Below, piece by piece: positions 1-9,686 of a stretch of DNA of 64,000 nt. The stretch is from Siderastrea radians (Eukaryota; Cnidaria; Anthozoa; Scleractinia; Rhizangiidae). The DNA lies in assembly GCA_964017195.1 (NCBI GenBank), contig OZ024897.1:32707536-32771535 (forward strand), read 5' to 3'. The first letter of the stretch is position 1, and each line of letters begins with the position of its first letter. Position numbers and translations under genes: made by a program. The notes beneath the pieces are model-generated. The model worked only from the letters and a program-made list of their open reading frames with translations. It had not been told where the DNA came from and made no database searches.

Positions 1-33
1 ACGTTCAAGACTTTTCCTTATGGATATCAGTGA
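1..33 (+). pseudogene. C-terminal tail of a Polinton DNA polymerase (copy A)
   Basis: The first ten codons before a TGA at 31-33 read TFKTFPYGYQ, nearly identical to the last residues of the complete PolB that ends at 56098 (TFQTYPYGYQ). The sequence that follows also resembles the flank of that gene. This is therefore the 3' end of a sibling Polinton's protein-primed polymerase, cut by the window edge. Whether the rest of this gene is intact cannot be seen. Confidence 0.8.
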
Positions 34-1299
34 GAAACGTTGCCCAAACAAGATCATCGATTGTAAACAGTGTGATCGAGAACATTTGGCGCCACCCCCA
101 CCACCCCAATTCTACAGTTCCTTTGCCATACCTTTGATGAGAAATCAATCATATCAACGTCAACTACAACAATGGATCCGTGACAACAACCAATGGCGAA
201 GAATAACTCGATGTCAAAAACAATGGTGGGGACCCTCTATTGAACATTAACGAACCCTCGGATTCTTCCCCCCACACTTCCATCGCTATCATCGTCATCT
301 GTGGCTGTGACTTGCTTGCTTGCTTGCTGGCTTGGGAGCCTTACTGAAGGTCGTTAACGCCTCGTAACTGCATGCTCCAAAGGGCACCTTGGCTTCGTCA
401 TGTAGCAAGAGAGCCATTTCCTTTTGCGAATGCTATGGTATTTCGGGGGTTTGGTCTACCATGACTTTAGCAGTCACGAGGGGCTCTAGCGCAACAGAGT
501 TGGTCGTTATCATGGATGCGGATAATACTCATCTTAAAAGGAATACTCATATCAAAAGGAACTAATAGGAATACTCATCAAAAGGAACACTCAACCCATA
601 TCAAAAGGAACACTCATCTTATCAAAAGGAACTAAAAGGAATACTCATCTTATCAAAAGGAACACTCATCTTATCAAAAGGAACTAATAGGAATACTCAT
701 CAAAAGGAACACTCAACCCATATCAAAAGGAACACTCATCTTATCAAAAGGAATTCATTAAAAGGAATACTCATCAAAAGGAACTAATACGAATAGGACG
801 CCTCCATTTACTTCTCCTTCCTCAGTTGGTTCAGTTATGTGTTCTTTCTCTTGAGCCATCAAAAAGAACTCCAACGTAAAGACGCCATGCTTCTGCTTCC
901 CCTTGTGAAATGGAACTCTCATCATCTGCATGCCATGGATTATATGACTTGTTGAGCTGTTCCAAGATGTCTGCCATTAAAATATTTTTTTCCCAACATA
1001 GAAATGCCTTTTCTTTGACTGAAGGGTCACCCCCGCTGCAAAAATTGGACTTTGGACTTTGAGCCCGCGTTTCTCAGCGGTTTTGCTTTACCCTGAGCCC
1101 ACGATCCATTTTTCATACTAGTCAGCGGTTTCCCATTCAAAAACACGTGACTTCCGGTTTTGGGTCACTTCCGGTGACGTCATTTCCGGTTCCGGCCATG
1201 TGACTTCCGGTTCCGGTTGCATCAAAACGAGGCCACATCCAAACGAGGCCACTACATCAAAACGAGGCAAAGTGGGCCATACGAGCGTACATTACTACT
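34..1299 (+). mobile_element. Right terminal region of Polinton copy A
   Basis: The non-coding tail after PolB matches the tail of copy B (56099-56580) in patches: AAAAGGAACACTCATC-type repeats, then the segment around 1040-1250 with 'ATTGGACTTTGGACTTTGAG', 'GTCAGCGGTTTCCCAT', 'GACGTCATTTCCGGT' and 'ATGTGACTTCCG'. Both copies stop being alike just after TTACTACT (1292-1299 here, 56573-56580 there), and ...ACT is the usual Polinton 3' terminus. The six bases after it (GCAACA) are the expected target duplication; its partner lies outside the window. The element sits in the intron about 100 bp upstream of a GABA-B receptor exon. Confidence 0.7.
536..790 (+). repeat. Minisatellite of AAAAGGAAYACTCATC-type units
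   Basis: About a dozen imperfect units of 15-27 bp built from 'ATCAAAAGGAACACTCATCTT' and 'AAAGGAACTAATAGGAATACTC' lie in the copy A tail. Copy B keeps only two or three such units at 56100-56145, so the array has expanded or contracted between siblings. Confidence 0.85.
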
Positions 1300-1399
1300 G
1301 CAACAAGACCTTTTCTGATTAACAATGTACTGGCTTTGAAAACAGAATTGAGATTGTGAAAACTGATGCCAAAGAAACAAATTTTGTTTTCAATCTTAG

Positions 1400-1538
1400 T
1401 TACATTAAAATGTCTTCACCGAATATCAACAACGTCATAGTGGTGGGCTGTATAATGTGCTACGCATGCGTGTTCCTGTTTGGAGCTGACTTCTTGTTGG
1501 AATCTTCTCAGATTGACACAAACTCAACACTTTGTAAG
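1400..1538 (+). CDS. GABA-B receptor-like gene, exon with TM1/TM2
   Basis: A pyrimidine-rich acceptor (TTTTCAATCTTAG) precedes 1400 and a GTGAGC donor follows 1538. The translation starts YIKMSSPNINNVIVVGC, the junction to TM2 typical of metabotropic GABA-B receptors (class C GPCRs, plasma membrane), and ends NSTLCK. The first base completes a split codon; the exon ends in phase 0 and joins in frame to 9060. Extracellular exons must lie upstream of the window, beyond the Polinton. No lesion is visible. Neighbours: Polinton end 100 bp upstream, Ngaro element in the following intron. Confidence 0.8.
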
Positions 1539-2044
1539 GTGAGCAATCAACTTCCCTTCGAACTACAAACAGTTTTCTGTGGAAGGTAATTATTTAATTG
1601 GCTGGCGTTTGTTAAACTCCGTGCAGCGCTGTGGTTTGATCATAAAACTCGTGCAAAGTGGTTTTTGTTCAGGGACAAACCAATAAAAACAGAGATTACA
1701 GAGGTTTTCCCGCGCTTGGCACCGGGTGCAAGTTTACCCGCGCTTGGCACCGCTTGCATGCTTTCCCGCGCTCGACACCGGTTGAAAGTTTTCCCGCGCT
1801 TGTCAACCCTTACATGTTTTTCCGCTTTTGGCAATGCTTGCATGTCAGCGCTTGACAGAGGCTGTTCGTTTTCCCTCTCATAGTTGTCACGTGCAGTATC
1901 GAAGAAGCTAATAACTAAGTATACCCCAAAATTAGTGTATCTATGAATTTGGTATTCACATCAGCCTACCCTTACATTTTATATTTGGGCGAGCCGAGAA
2001 GCAGGACAGCGATTTCATTGAAGCGGCCGGGAGACAAAGATACG
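1539..2044 (+). other. Intron segment of the receptor gene, left of the Ngaro element
   Basis: No coding signal was found. It holds a GC-rich minisatellite at 1705-1850 and otherwise unassigned intron sequence. The short open frames here on both strands are by-products of the minisatellite. Confidence 0.5.
1705..1850 (+). repeat. Minisatellite, CCCGCGCTTGGCACCG-type units
   Basis: Four to five imperfect units of about 33 bp, each with 'TTCCCGCGCTTGRCACCG' followed by 'TTGCATG' or 'TTGAAAG', lie between the first receptor exon and the Ngaro element. Confidence 0.8.
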
Positions 2045-2273
2045 TTTATGCCTTTCTCCCCTCCCCAGGCTAGGGATTCACAAACTACTGGGCTGCATAC
2101 CCGCGCTCGTTTACTGGGCACTCGACTAAAGACAGACAATTTCAGATGGAGTAAAATGGCTAAGGGCAAAGACCCAAAGCCGATTTAATCATTAAAACAT
2201 TCTTGAATTAATTACAAAACAATTGGTTCTAGAAATTGTGTTGAGCCCAGTAAAGGTGAGGGCACAAAAACGC
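2045..2273 (-). repeat. Split direct repeat A (outer copy)
   Basis: About 225 bp beginning TTTATGCCTTTCTCCCC are repeated almost exactly at 2622-2852, including the stretch 'GAGCCCAGTAAAGGTGAGGG'. Together with B it forms the terminal A-B-A block of the Ngaro-like element. Confidence 0.85.
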
Positions 2274-2335
2274 CTACGAAACTAAACTAAAAATACCACA
2301 GGAAACAAAGTGGACAGGACAAGGGGAGGAGGAGG

Positions 2336-2620
2336 GACTTTGAAAAACGAACGTGTGTCATCCAGCGAGAAAAAGCAAGAGTGAATGAATGAATGACTGC
2401 TTTGTAGCCAGGCCACGAGTCAAAACAATACAAGCGGGGGGCTCAATACATTGAAGAACCATACCCCCTTGTCCAGGCCCCGCACGTGTCCTATTCCGTT
2501 ACATAACAATATCTGTTGTATAAGAAGCTTACACACGTGCCTACAGTGTTGCACTATTAAAATAAACTAAATTCACCGGGAAGAAAGACATAAAAATTCT
2601 ATTCGCATGGCAAATAATTT
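2336..2620 (-). repeat. Split direct repeat B (inner copy)
   Basis: About 285 bp beginning ACTTTGAAAAACGAACGTG and ending GCAAATAATTTATT are repeated at 8696-8985 at the other end of the element, essentially without change. Confidence 0.88.
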
Positions 2621-2621
2621 A

Positions 2622-2852
2622 TTTATGCCTTTCTCCCCTCCCCAGGCTAGGGATTCACAAACTACTGGGCTGCATACCCGCGCTCGTTTACTGGGCACTC
2701 GACTAAAGACAGACAATTTCAGATGGAGTAAAATGGCTAAGGGCAAAGACCCAAAGCCGATTTAATCATTAAAACATTCTTGAATTAATTACAAAACAAT
2801 TGGTTCTAGAAATTGTGTTGAGCCCAGTAAAGGTGAGGGCACAAAAACGCCA
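2622..2852 (-). repeat. Split direct repeat A' (inner copy)
   Basis: Near-identical second copy of the 2045-2273 repeat, directly abutting repeat B, as expected for the B-A junction of Ngaro-type termini. Confidence 0.85.
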
Positions 2853-3484
2853 CAGCAGAATGATAACATCATGCTGCCGCCCCACCCAAGGGAAATGCAG
2901 CCCACAGAGTATATGATTTATCACGGAAGGGGGATTCCCACCATTATTCCACAACATGAAACAAAGCAACAAAGGTCAGAAACTAAAACAAATACTGGCC
3001 AGTTATCAAAGGGCAGGGTGAACAGCTGCCCTTGCCAATCTGTTCCCCCTACCCTGTCTACAAGAATAAAAGGTATTACAAGATAAAAAATAACCTGGAC
3101 TGTTGCCCGTGCTAAACAGTTCAGAATTCAATGGCAGAGGGGGATTCCCCAACAGTGAACATATGAAATAAACTGAAATAGCCTAGAACTCGATAAGGAA
3201 TGCCTGTCAGTACAGAGAAAGGAGAACAGCTGCCCTTGCCAATCTGTTCCCCCAACCCTGACTTCTAACTCAATGAGCAAACCGTATGAAAGAAGAAAGT
3301 CAAGATAGCTGTAAACTGTAACATGGAGCATGAGGAACTGCTGCCCCTGCTAATCAGAACCCCTAGCTCCCTAAAAGGTTCGGCAACTAAAGGGTGACAA
3401 GACTGCTGCCCTTGCTAATCAGTCCCCTCACCCGACAGTGACCTGCACATGGCTGCCCCCGCAAGCCATGTGTGTACTTATAAG
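2853..3484 (-). other. Ngaro 3' untranslated region with short repeats
   Basis: No convincing gene was found. A motif like 'GAACAGCTGCCCTTGCCAATCTGTTCCCCC' recurs at about 3020, 3225, 3335 and 3405 with spacing 70-205 bp, separating unique A-rich stretches. It lies just downstream (minus strand) of the recombinase gene. Confidence 0.5.
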
Positions 3485-4390
3485 CTAAGACATAAGTGAA
3501 GGTATTCTAATATACTTAAGGAATGCATTGGACTTCCAACGACCCAAAGCTCGGATCTGAGCATCAGACATGCCCCGTTCTGCAGCGAAAGAAGCAGCGC
3601 CGATGCGAAAACTATGGCCCTTGTAATATGTGGAGTCAAGCCCGCAGGCCTTCAACGAAAGAGAAAGTAGGTCCGCAAAAATGGTTTGTGAAACTGGACT
3701 GTTATCTAAATTAAGAAAAAGTGGACCTGGTCGATTTCCCCGCAGTGATAAATAATCCAATAGCAATTGTACCGGACAACAAGAATGATGACGATGCAAA
3801 ATTATAGAAAATGGACGCTGATCGTAGCTATGCTTAAAATTGCCAAAAGTGATTTTCAGAGCCACCACACGCCTTGAGGTGTCGACTAATTTTACCAACT
3901 GGTGAACCTGCAAGGGAACATTCGCATCTTTAGGCGAATTATAGGTTATCTCCCCAATTCGAAGGAAGGCAAAAAAGGCTGTTGAGCACATAGCCCTAAA
4001 TTGACAACTTTGATACTGAGTAATAGCTAGCCGGGTAGAAGACTCAATGATTCTATGTAATACTGGAAGTGTGATAGGTAAACGACTATCTAAGCGCGAT
4101 CCAATCTTACCATAACCTTTTAAAATCTGAATAATAAAAAAGGCTTTAGTAGGATCGGGAAGGCCTAAAAATTTGTGAGAATAGCCTAACGCAGAAACAT
4201 ATGAACGCACGGTAGACGGAGCATATTTATTGCCATACATATAAGCAATAAAAAGGGCCAATGTATGGGGCACGATGGGAAATGCCTTGCTAACTGAATG
4301 GAAAACCGTATCGAGAAATTGGTAAAACAATCTCCAAGCCCGCCGGTAAGTGGGGATAGATGAAGGCTGGAGGCTGGACTTAGCAAGCAT
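3485..4390 (-). CDS. Tyrosine recombinase of the Ngaro-like element
   Basis: This integrates the circular double-stranded cDNA of the element by site-specific recombination. The 301-residue protein has the phage-integrase fold signatures: catalytic arginine in FAFLRIGEI, the H-x-x-R box in KGHSFRIGAAS, and the tyrosine nucleophile near the end in FLKYIRIP. The first ATG in frame is at 4390; the open frame runs to 4408 and overlaps the end of the RT-RNase H frame by a few bases, so it could be made by coupled translation. No internal stop is present. Length is slightly shorter than many DIRS recombinases, which also carry an N-terminal SAM-like domain; part of that is present. Confidence 0.88.
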   Translation of the reverse strand: MLAKSSLQPSSIPTYRRAWRLFYQFLDTVFHSVSKAFPIVPHTLALFIAYMYGNKYAPSTVRSYVSALGYSHKFLGLPDPTKAFFIIQILKGYGKIGSRLDSRLPITLPVLHRIIESSTRLAITQYQSCQFRAMCSTAFFAFLRIGEITYNSPKDANVPLQVHQLVKLVDTSRRVVALKITFGNFKHSYDQRPFSIILHRHHSCCPVQLLLDYLSLRGNRPGPLFLNLDNSPVSQTIFADLLSLSLKACGLDSTYYKGHSFRIGAASFAAERGMSDAQIRALGRWKSNAFLKYIRIPSLMS

Positions 4391-4395
4391 GGCTA

Positions 4396-6162
4396 CTATA
4401 GAACCCAATTCTGAGGCTGCAGATACTGGGGAATCTCTGTGGGCGAGGAGTCCATGTGAGGTGGTGCAAGTTGCCTGAAAGTCTGGACCTGCAAGCGAGA
4501 TAGAGCATCAGCTAGCTGGTTGCGAACTCCCAGTATGTGCTTGGCTTTGAAAAGAATGTTGTGATGTAAACAAATAGACACTAACTTTCGAACAAAAGCC
4601 ATCAGAACCTTATCCTTACAAGTTTGTTTGTTAATGACATGAACCAGGGCTTCATTGTCAGTAAAAAACAAAATACACTGATTGCTCATATCTACACCCC
4701 AGAGGTACAAGCTTAAAACAATAGGATATAACTCGAGAATGGCAATATTTTGGTATTGCCAACTGGAAGGCCATTTCCCATAGCACCAGTGAGACCCAAA
4801 TATAGCCCCAAAACCCAAGGCACCTGAAGCATCAGTGAAAAGATTTAACTTGGAGGAATTAAGCCAGGTATCTTCGAGGAAGAAAGACTTCCCATTGAAA
4901 TTAGACAAGAAAGATAACCATACATTCAAATCCTCCTTGACCTCTTTGTTAAGTCTAATACAATGATTGGGCAGGCGAACTCCGACCGTCAAATCAATAA
5001 GTCGACGCAAAAAGGCTCGACCCGGCCTTATAACTGAACATGCAAAATTTAGGAGGCCAACGAGTGATTGAACTTCTTTGAGGGTGACTTTTTTGCGACG
5101 ACAAAACTCGGAGATGAGGGACACACATTTCTCAATTTTATCAAGGGGCAAGCGAGCCTCTAAAAGAATTGAGTCTAATTCGATACCCGCAAAAGACAAA
5201 GAGGTAGCCGGACCACAAGTCTTCTCTGGTGCAATGGGAATACCTAGGTATGCACAAAGTGACAAAAACAAATCTAGCTGCTGTTGACAGAGTTGCGCAG
5301 AAGGAGCAACTAACAGAAAGTCATCAAGAAGATGCAAAATAAAATCAATCTTAAACTTATTATGAGCAACCCACTCCACTGCTGTGCTGAAAATCTCAAA
5401 AGTTAAACAGGATGAAGAACAGCCCATAGGCATGCAACGATCATAGTAGTAAAGCCCCCTCCACTGCATACCGAGGAGATTATAATCATTAGGATGAATG
5501 GGAATAATTCGAAAAGCATTTTTAATATCTGTCTTTGCCAAAAAACAGCCAGGGCCAGCACTCCTGATGAGTTTGATAGCCCCATCAATCGTAGCATAAT
5601 GAACACTGGTATGCTCGGGGGGTATTCCATCATTAACTGATGATCCCTTTGGAAAGGACAAATGGTGAATTAAGCGAAATTCACCTGGTACTTTCTTTGG
5701 TACAACCCCCAAAGGGGAAACCCAGAATGGGGACAGTGGAGGAGACTGAAAAGGCCCTGCAAGCCGTTGGGCATCAAGTTCTTTTTTGAGTTTCGTGTCA
5801 ACTGCCAGAGGGTTTTCTAAGGCTGACAACAAATTATTAGCTTTGCGCGATTGGCGCTGACCTTGAAAGTGAATTGGAAAACCATGAGTAAAACCCGATA
5901 TTAGAAATTCAGCAGTGGAATGAGTGTACCCATCAAGCAAAAATCTCAACCTCTCAACTTTTACTGGAGTTGGCAGGTTGGGAGGACTGGGACTTGGCAG
6001 GTTGGGGCTGAAAACTGGATGTTTTGGCTGGGCCACGAAAATTACATTTGGAAACAGGATGAGACCCCTCGCACTTATAGCACAGGTGTTTGTAGGCACA
6101 GCCAGGGGGACATTTACGCCCCTTATGGAATCGAAAACAATAGCCTTTAGGGGTGGTATCAA
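4396..6162 (-). CDS. Reverse transcriptase-RNase H of the Ngaro-like element
   Basis: This copies element RNA into DNA and removes the RNA template. RT motifs run in order: FLAKTDIKNAFR, PMGCSSSC, then the catalytic pair in HLLDDFLLV (LLDD replaces YxDD, usual in the DIRS order). RNase H follows with LFTDASGALGFG, the ELYP glutamate and FFTDNEALVHVI. No in-frame ATG is present at the 5' limit, and this frame overlaps gag by about 200 nt in another frame. Expression by frameshifting or an internal start is therefore likely. The frame has no stops over 588 codons. Confidence 0.88.
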   Translation of the reverse strand: MIPPLKAIVFDSIRGVNVPLAVPTNTCAISARGLILFPNVIFVAQPKHPVFSPNLPSPSPPNLPTPVKVERLRFLLDGYTHSTAEFLISGFTHGFPIHFQGQRQSRKANNLLSALENPLAVDTKLKKELDAQRLAGPFQSPPLSPFWVSPLGVVPKKVPGEFRLIHHLSFPKGSSVNDGIPPEHTSVHYATIDGAIKLIRSAGPGCFLAKTDIKNAFRIIPIHPNDYNLLGMQWRGLYYYDRCMPMGCSSSCLTFEIFSTAVEWVAHNKFKIDFILHLLDDFLLVAPSAQLCQQQLDLFLSLCAYLGIPIAPEKTCGPATSLSFAGIELDSILLEARLPLDKIEKCVSLISEFCRRKKVTLKEVQSLVGLLNFACSVIRPGRAFLRRLIDLTVGVRLPNHCIRLNKEVKEDLNVWLSFLSNFNGKSFFLEDTWLNSSKLNLFTDASGALGFGAIFGSHWCYGKWPSSWQYQNIAILELYPIVLSLYLWGVDMSNQCILFFTDNEALVHVINKQTCKDKVLMAFVRKLVSICLHHNILFKAKHILGVRNQLADALSRLQVQTFRQLAPPHMDSSPTEIPQYLQPQNWVL

Positions 6163-7219
6163 CCTTACCCGTTAACCGCCCCGTAAACGCTGGTGGTAAC
6201 GATCGGGGTGAAGTAACCTGGTGTGACTTAAGCCACAGTTCATCATGAATCCGATCCCAGGGAAGGGCTGAACGATGGGCCTGCCTCAAGAAACGGAAGT
6301 TTTCATCATAATATTTCCAGTTATGACCCCGACCAGCCAAGTCCTGTATGGTCTCGCAATACTTCATGAGGGCGGGGGCCTCATGAGGAAATCGCTTCGT
6401 GTAAACTCCCACGAATATGTGAAAGCTACTGAGCCAAGATTCAATTGATGTAATCTTTTTAGACTTAGATATTGGCTCAATGCAGAGAGATGGAAGTGGA
6501 CCATTCTCTGCATTATGAACAGTTAACTGGAATCGGTTTGCTAAAACCGGATTCGCAAGAAGAGAGCCAAAGTCAATAAATTCGTCTTTCCAGATTTTCT
6601 CCCGCAATTTTTCCGAGACTCGGGCATCAACAGGTAAGCCCACAGATTGGAAGCACTGACCTGGTAATGGTGGTGGACCTTCGGATGTGGAGGGCACCAG
6701 ACCCGTCATGGCATGTGAAACAGTATCCAAACTCCCTTGAACCACCCTAGAGGCAATGAGGTCAGCAGGCACCTGGGAAGATTGACCGCCAGTTGAATTC
6801 ACTGGAACCTCCTGAAGATTGGATGGTGCTGTGGGAGGCAGACCGCCAGTTAAATTCACTGGAACCTCCTGAAGATTGGATGGTGCTGTGGGAGGCCGAC
6901 TTGGGGGATTTTCCGCCGGAGATAGGCGACGTGACACCTCGTCAGCTACTTTGGTAATCAACGTCTCGATAAATGCAGGGGACAACAGGGCCTCCTGTTG
7001 AGACTGTTGTTGTGGTCGTGGCATGCTGGGTGGCTCTTGAGAAGTAACAATTCCATCTGGAGCCTGCGCGGATGTACGAGCTTGGCTTCTCCCACGAGAC
7101 AAGGCAGGAACACTTTGTGCTGCAACGCTGCTGGCATGCACACTCGCGCGAGGGCTGGCACGTTTCGGACCACCAGCGGACGCCCTAGAGGCACGACCAC
7201 GAGACTGGACTTTAGGCAT
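5954..7219 (-). CDS. Gag-like protein of the Ngaro-like element
   Basis: Starts MPKVQSRGRASRAS at 7219 and ends at 5954, 421 codons. The N-terminus is basic and low complexity, with a 19-residue proline-rich repeat (PTAPSNLQEVPVN) present twice. The middle is a helical domain, and the C-terminus has a cysteine/histidine cluster CFRFHKGRKCPPGC then CYKCEGSHPVSKC, which fits nucleic-acid-binding zinc knuckles. Position before the RT frame, with overlap, supports Gag. It would package element RNA in cytoplasmic particles. The longer frame to 7279 lacks an ATG. Confidence 0.75.
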   Translation of the reverse strand: MPKVQSRGRASRASAGGPKRASPRASVHASSVAAQSVPALSRGRSQARTSAQAPDGIVTSQEPPSMPRPQQQSQQEALLSPAFIETLITKVADEVSRRLSPAENPPSRPPTAPSNLQEVPVNLTGGLPPTAPSNLQEVPVNSTGGQSSQVPADLIASRVVQGSLDTVSHAMTGLVPSTSEGPPPLPGQCFQSVGLPVDARVSEKLREKIWKDEFIDFGSLLANPVLANRFQLTVHNAENGPLPSLCIEPISKSKKITSIESWLSSFHIFVGVYTKRFPHEAPALMKYCETIQDLAGRGHNWKYYDENFRFLRQAHRSALPWDRIHDELWLKSHQVTSPRSLPPAFTGRLTGKVDTTPKGYCFRFHKGRKCPPGCAYKHLCYKCEGSHPVSKCNFRGPAKTSSFQPQPAKSQSSQPANSSKS

Positions 7220-7318
7220 GATGAGAATCTGCAACTCAAAAGAAGGAAAATTTGGCAGGAACAGAAACACCAAATCCAACTTAAGCTAATACATGATCAA
7301 GTACCCATTAATTAATAT

Positions 7319-7770
7319 AACCTGGCAGGCCAAACCAAGTCAAGGCAAAGGGTTGTTGAGTTGGCTGGCCCATCAACGCCAGAAAATAACATGAAAAGAA
7401 GGGGGGGCGAGCATAACTACATAAGATTGGCAACCAAATTATGAACAGAGATGAACCTATAAAGAAATACAACCTGGCAGGCCAAACCATGTCAAGACAA
7501 AGAGTCGACGGGTGGGCTGGCCCTTCTTTGCCAGTAAACGAAATGAAAAAAGGTGCCTGCATAACTACATATGACAAGCAACCAAATTAAAAACAAAGAT
7601 AGACCTATAAATAAATAAAACCTGGCAGGCGCAACCATGTCAAGACAAAAAGTCGACGAGTTGGCTGGCCTATCAATGCCAGAAATAAAACGGAAAAACG
7701 GTGCCAGCATAACTACATATGACAAGCAACCAATTATAAACAAAGATGAGAGTGCAACCTCCCAGAAAAC
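7319..7770 (-). repeat. Three tandem copies of a ~150-bp unit in the Ngaro 5' region
   Basis: Units start at about 7321, 7473 and 7621 with CCTGGCAGGCCAAACCA and share 'GGCTGGCC...CCAG' and 'AGCATAACTACATA'. The third decays after about 7770, but shorter CATAACTACATATGA motifs continue to 7930. This lies between the hydrolase gene and gag, so it could contain regulatory elements. Confidence 0.85.
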
Positions 7771-8081
7771 GAACGCTAGGATAACTACATATCACCAGCA
7801 AAAAATTGACAAGGTAGCATAACTACATATGCTTAGCTGCCAAGTTAACTAGTCATAACTACATATGACTAGCAAAATTTATATGATGTAAACTGGCCAA
7901 ACTAAGGGCTTGCAGAACTACATATGATCAGCAGGAATATATCTGACAGCTAGGATTAGTGTATAGCGCTAGTCAAAATAACCCAGCATAACAACACAGG
8001 AATTGTCGACTAAGACAACTAAGAAAACAAATGGCTTACAGAATATAAAAACAAGCGTGTTGTCGCATTACGAAGCAAGAA

Positions 8082-8675
8082 TCAATCGTCCCCAAGCAGA
8101 CCCACAGCCGTCAAAATGGCGCCACGGTAACTCCGGTAAAGTAAATACTGCCCCGTTGGATTAACGTGAACGCCATCCCTCCGGTATAAGTCCTTACAGG
8201 GACTGTTGAACTCCGCATGAGACCAACAAAAAACGTTAGATAAATCATCCAACACAACGCCAACATATTGATTCAAAACTGACGCGCTTTCCCAAAAGGA
8301 CAAAGCATGCGGCACAGAAATGCCACGTGGGATGACACCACAAACGCCGACTGCGCAAACAGCAAAATCCCTTACAAGCAAACGCACTAAGTCGTCAATA
8401 TTAGAACCTACTATTTCAGGAGGGGTATGGGTAAGATCGTTAGTACCTATTTCCAAGATAACTATATCTGGAGCAAGGTCTCTGACCACGTGAAGGTCAT
8501 CTTCCTGCAGCGTTTGCACAGTGCGGCCGCCGACTCCATGCAAGTGAACCGACGCTGTACCACGAAGGCGAAAATCGTACGCTGCACGGGAATCAAAACC
8601 CAACTCCAAATCGCGCCTAAGACGCCGAACAAAAGAATGGCCTAAAATAAGCGCTTTAGGGACAACTTCTGCCAT
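8082..8675 (-). CDS. SGNH/GDSL-type hydrolase encoded by the Ngaro-like element
   Basis: A 197-residue protein starting MAEVVPKALILGHSFVRRL. The SGNH superfamily blocks are visible: block I as ILGHSFV (serine nucleophile), a GxND block in LEIGTNDLT, and block V as RRDGVHVNPTG with the Asp and His of the catalytic triad. Such enzymes are esterases or lipases. SGNH-type ORFs are known from some Ngaro elements and CR1 LINEs, where their role is unclear (membrane or lipid interaction has been suggested). It is the 5'-most gene of this element and has no stops. Confidence 0.82.
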   Translation of the reverse strand: MAEVVPKALILGHSFVRRLRRDLELGFDSRAAYDFRLRGTASVHLHGVGGRTVQTLQEDDLHVVRDLAPDIVILEIGTNDLTHTPPEIVGSNIDDLVRLLVRDFAVCAVGVCGVIPRGISVPHALSFWESASVLNQYVGVVLDDLSNVFCWSHAEFNSPCKDLYRRDGVHVNPTGQYLLYRSYRGAILTAVGLLGDD

Positions 8676-8695
8676 AAATAAAGCTTACCTTTAGA

Positions 8696-8985
8696 CTTTG
8701 AAAAACGAACGTGTGTCATCCAGCGAGAAAAAGCAAGAGTGAATGAATGAATGACTGCTTTGTAGCCAGGCCACGAGTCAAAACAATACAAGCGGGGGGC
8801 TCAATACATTGAAGAACCATACCCCCTTGTCCAGGCCCCGCACGTGTCCTATTCCGTTACATAACAATATCTGTTGTATAAGAAGCTTACACACGTGCCT
8901 ACAGTGTTGCACTATTAAAATAAACTAAATTCACCGGGAAGAAAGACATAAAAATTCTATTCGCATGGCAAATAATTTATTTTTT
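8696..8985 (-). repeat. Split direct repeat B' at the 5' end of the Ngaro element
   Basis: Second copy of the 2336-2620 repeat. It ends AATAATTTATT, after which receptor intron sequence resumes about 75 bp before the next receptor exon. Confidence 0.85.
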
Positions 8986-9059
8986 CAATGGATTGCATTC
9001 TACGATTTTTGAGCATACTTGGAAAGTAATTAGTTATTACTGTTCTTCGTTTGTTTCAG

Positions 9060-9167
9060 GTCCGTCTTTGGATGATGTCCGTGAGCTTTACCATGGCCTA
9101 TGGTGCTATGTTTGTGAAAACGTGGAGAGTTTATAGAATTTTCACCAACACCCGTTTGAAAAAAGAG
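9060..9167 (+). CDS. GABA-B receptor-like gene, TM3 exon
   Basis: Acceptor TTTGTTTCAG and donor GTTACT bound a 36-codon phase-0 exon. It encodes VRLWMMSVSFTMAYGAM then FVKTWRVYRIFTN, the TM3-intracellular loop 2 signature of GABA-B receptors (KTWRVxxIFTN). It joins in frame with the exon ending at 1538 across a 7.5-kb intron that contains the Ngaro element. Confidence 0.85.
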
Positions 9168-9563
9168 GTTACTTACGAAAGTATTTATTGATTCGCTAGC
9201 TTTATTCATGCGGTGCAACGATAAATTAGAGTCGCATTGTAATCAGGATAGTGTTTTTTAAAATGGGAAGCGATTGAATTTCTCTGGTAACTGAGGAGCA
9301 ATTTTTAGATTTCTCGACTGAGGGACTTTCGAAATCTTGGACTGTTTATACTCACTTCTTATTACTGTCGCGCGGATAGCGAACCATCTCAATTTGTGGT
9401 GTACATTTTTTAAAATTGATTCCCGTAAAGAAGTTGTCTGTTGGGAAAGAACCGGCGTTCTTCGTTGAATTCTAATGTTTTTCAACAAAATGAAATTTAC
9501 CTTTAATTGTTTATGTTCCCTGCATATTTATGTAGGTTTTGTTTTTATTTAACTCTTTTTCAG

Positions 9564-9686
9564 CTCGGTGGTCTTCATGACCGTCATCTTGTTGGAATGC
9601 TCCTTGTACTCATCCTATGGGACTTGCTCTACCTCTCTGTTTGGCAGTCAATCTTTCCTCTCACCACTAAAATAAAAGAACTGCCA
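9564..9686 (+). CDS. GABA-B receptor-like gene, TM4 exon
   Basis: A 41-codon phase-0 exon after CTCTTTTTCAG and before GTAAGT. It encodes HLVGMLLVLILWDLLYLSVW, a membrane segment corresponding to TM4, followed by QSIFPLTTKIKELP, the start of extracellular loop 2. Confidence 0.82.

Larger units (their letters stand above)
2045..8985 (-). mobile_element. Ngaro-like tyrosine-recombinase retrotransposon
   Basis: Reading the minus strand, the order is repeat B' (8985-8696), SGNH hydrolase, gag, RT-RNase H, tyrosine recombinase, then A' (2852-2622), B (2620-2336) and A (2273-2045). This A/B split direct-repeat plan, with coding region between one B and an A-B-A block, is the hallmark of Ngaro/PAT-type members of the DIRS order, which integrate with a tyrosine recombinase and make no target-site duplication. 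Coding frames are long and mostly uninterrupted, so the copy may be young. It sits antisense inside an intron of the GABA-B-like gene. Confidence 0.85.

Noticed and set aside
20..250. 76-codon frame starting at 20
   Set aside because: Overlaps the polymerase end in another frame and continues into non-coding Polinton tail; no features.
537..790. CRISPR-like spaced repeats
   Set aside because: Units are directly adjacent and variable with no unique spacers of constant length; this is a eukaryotic minisatellite.
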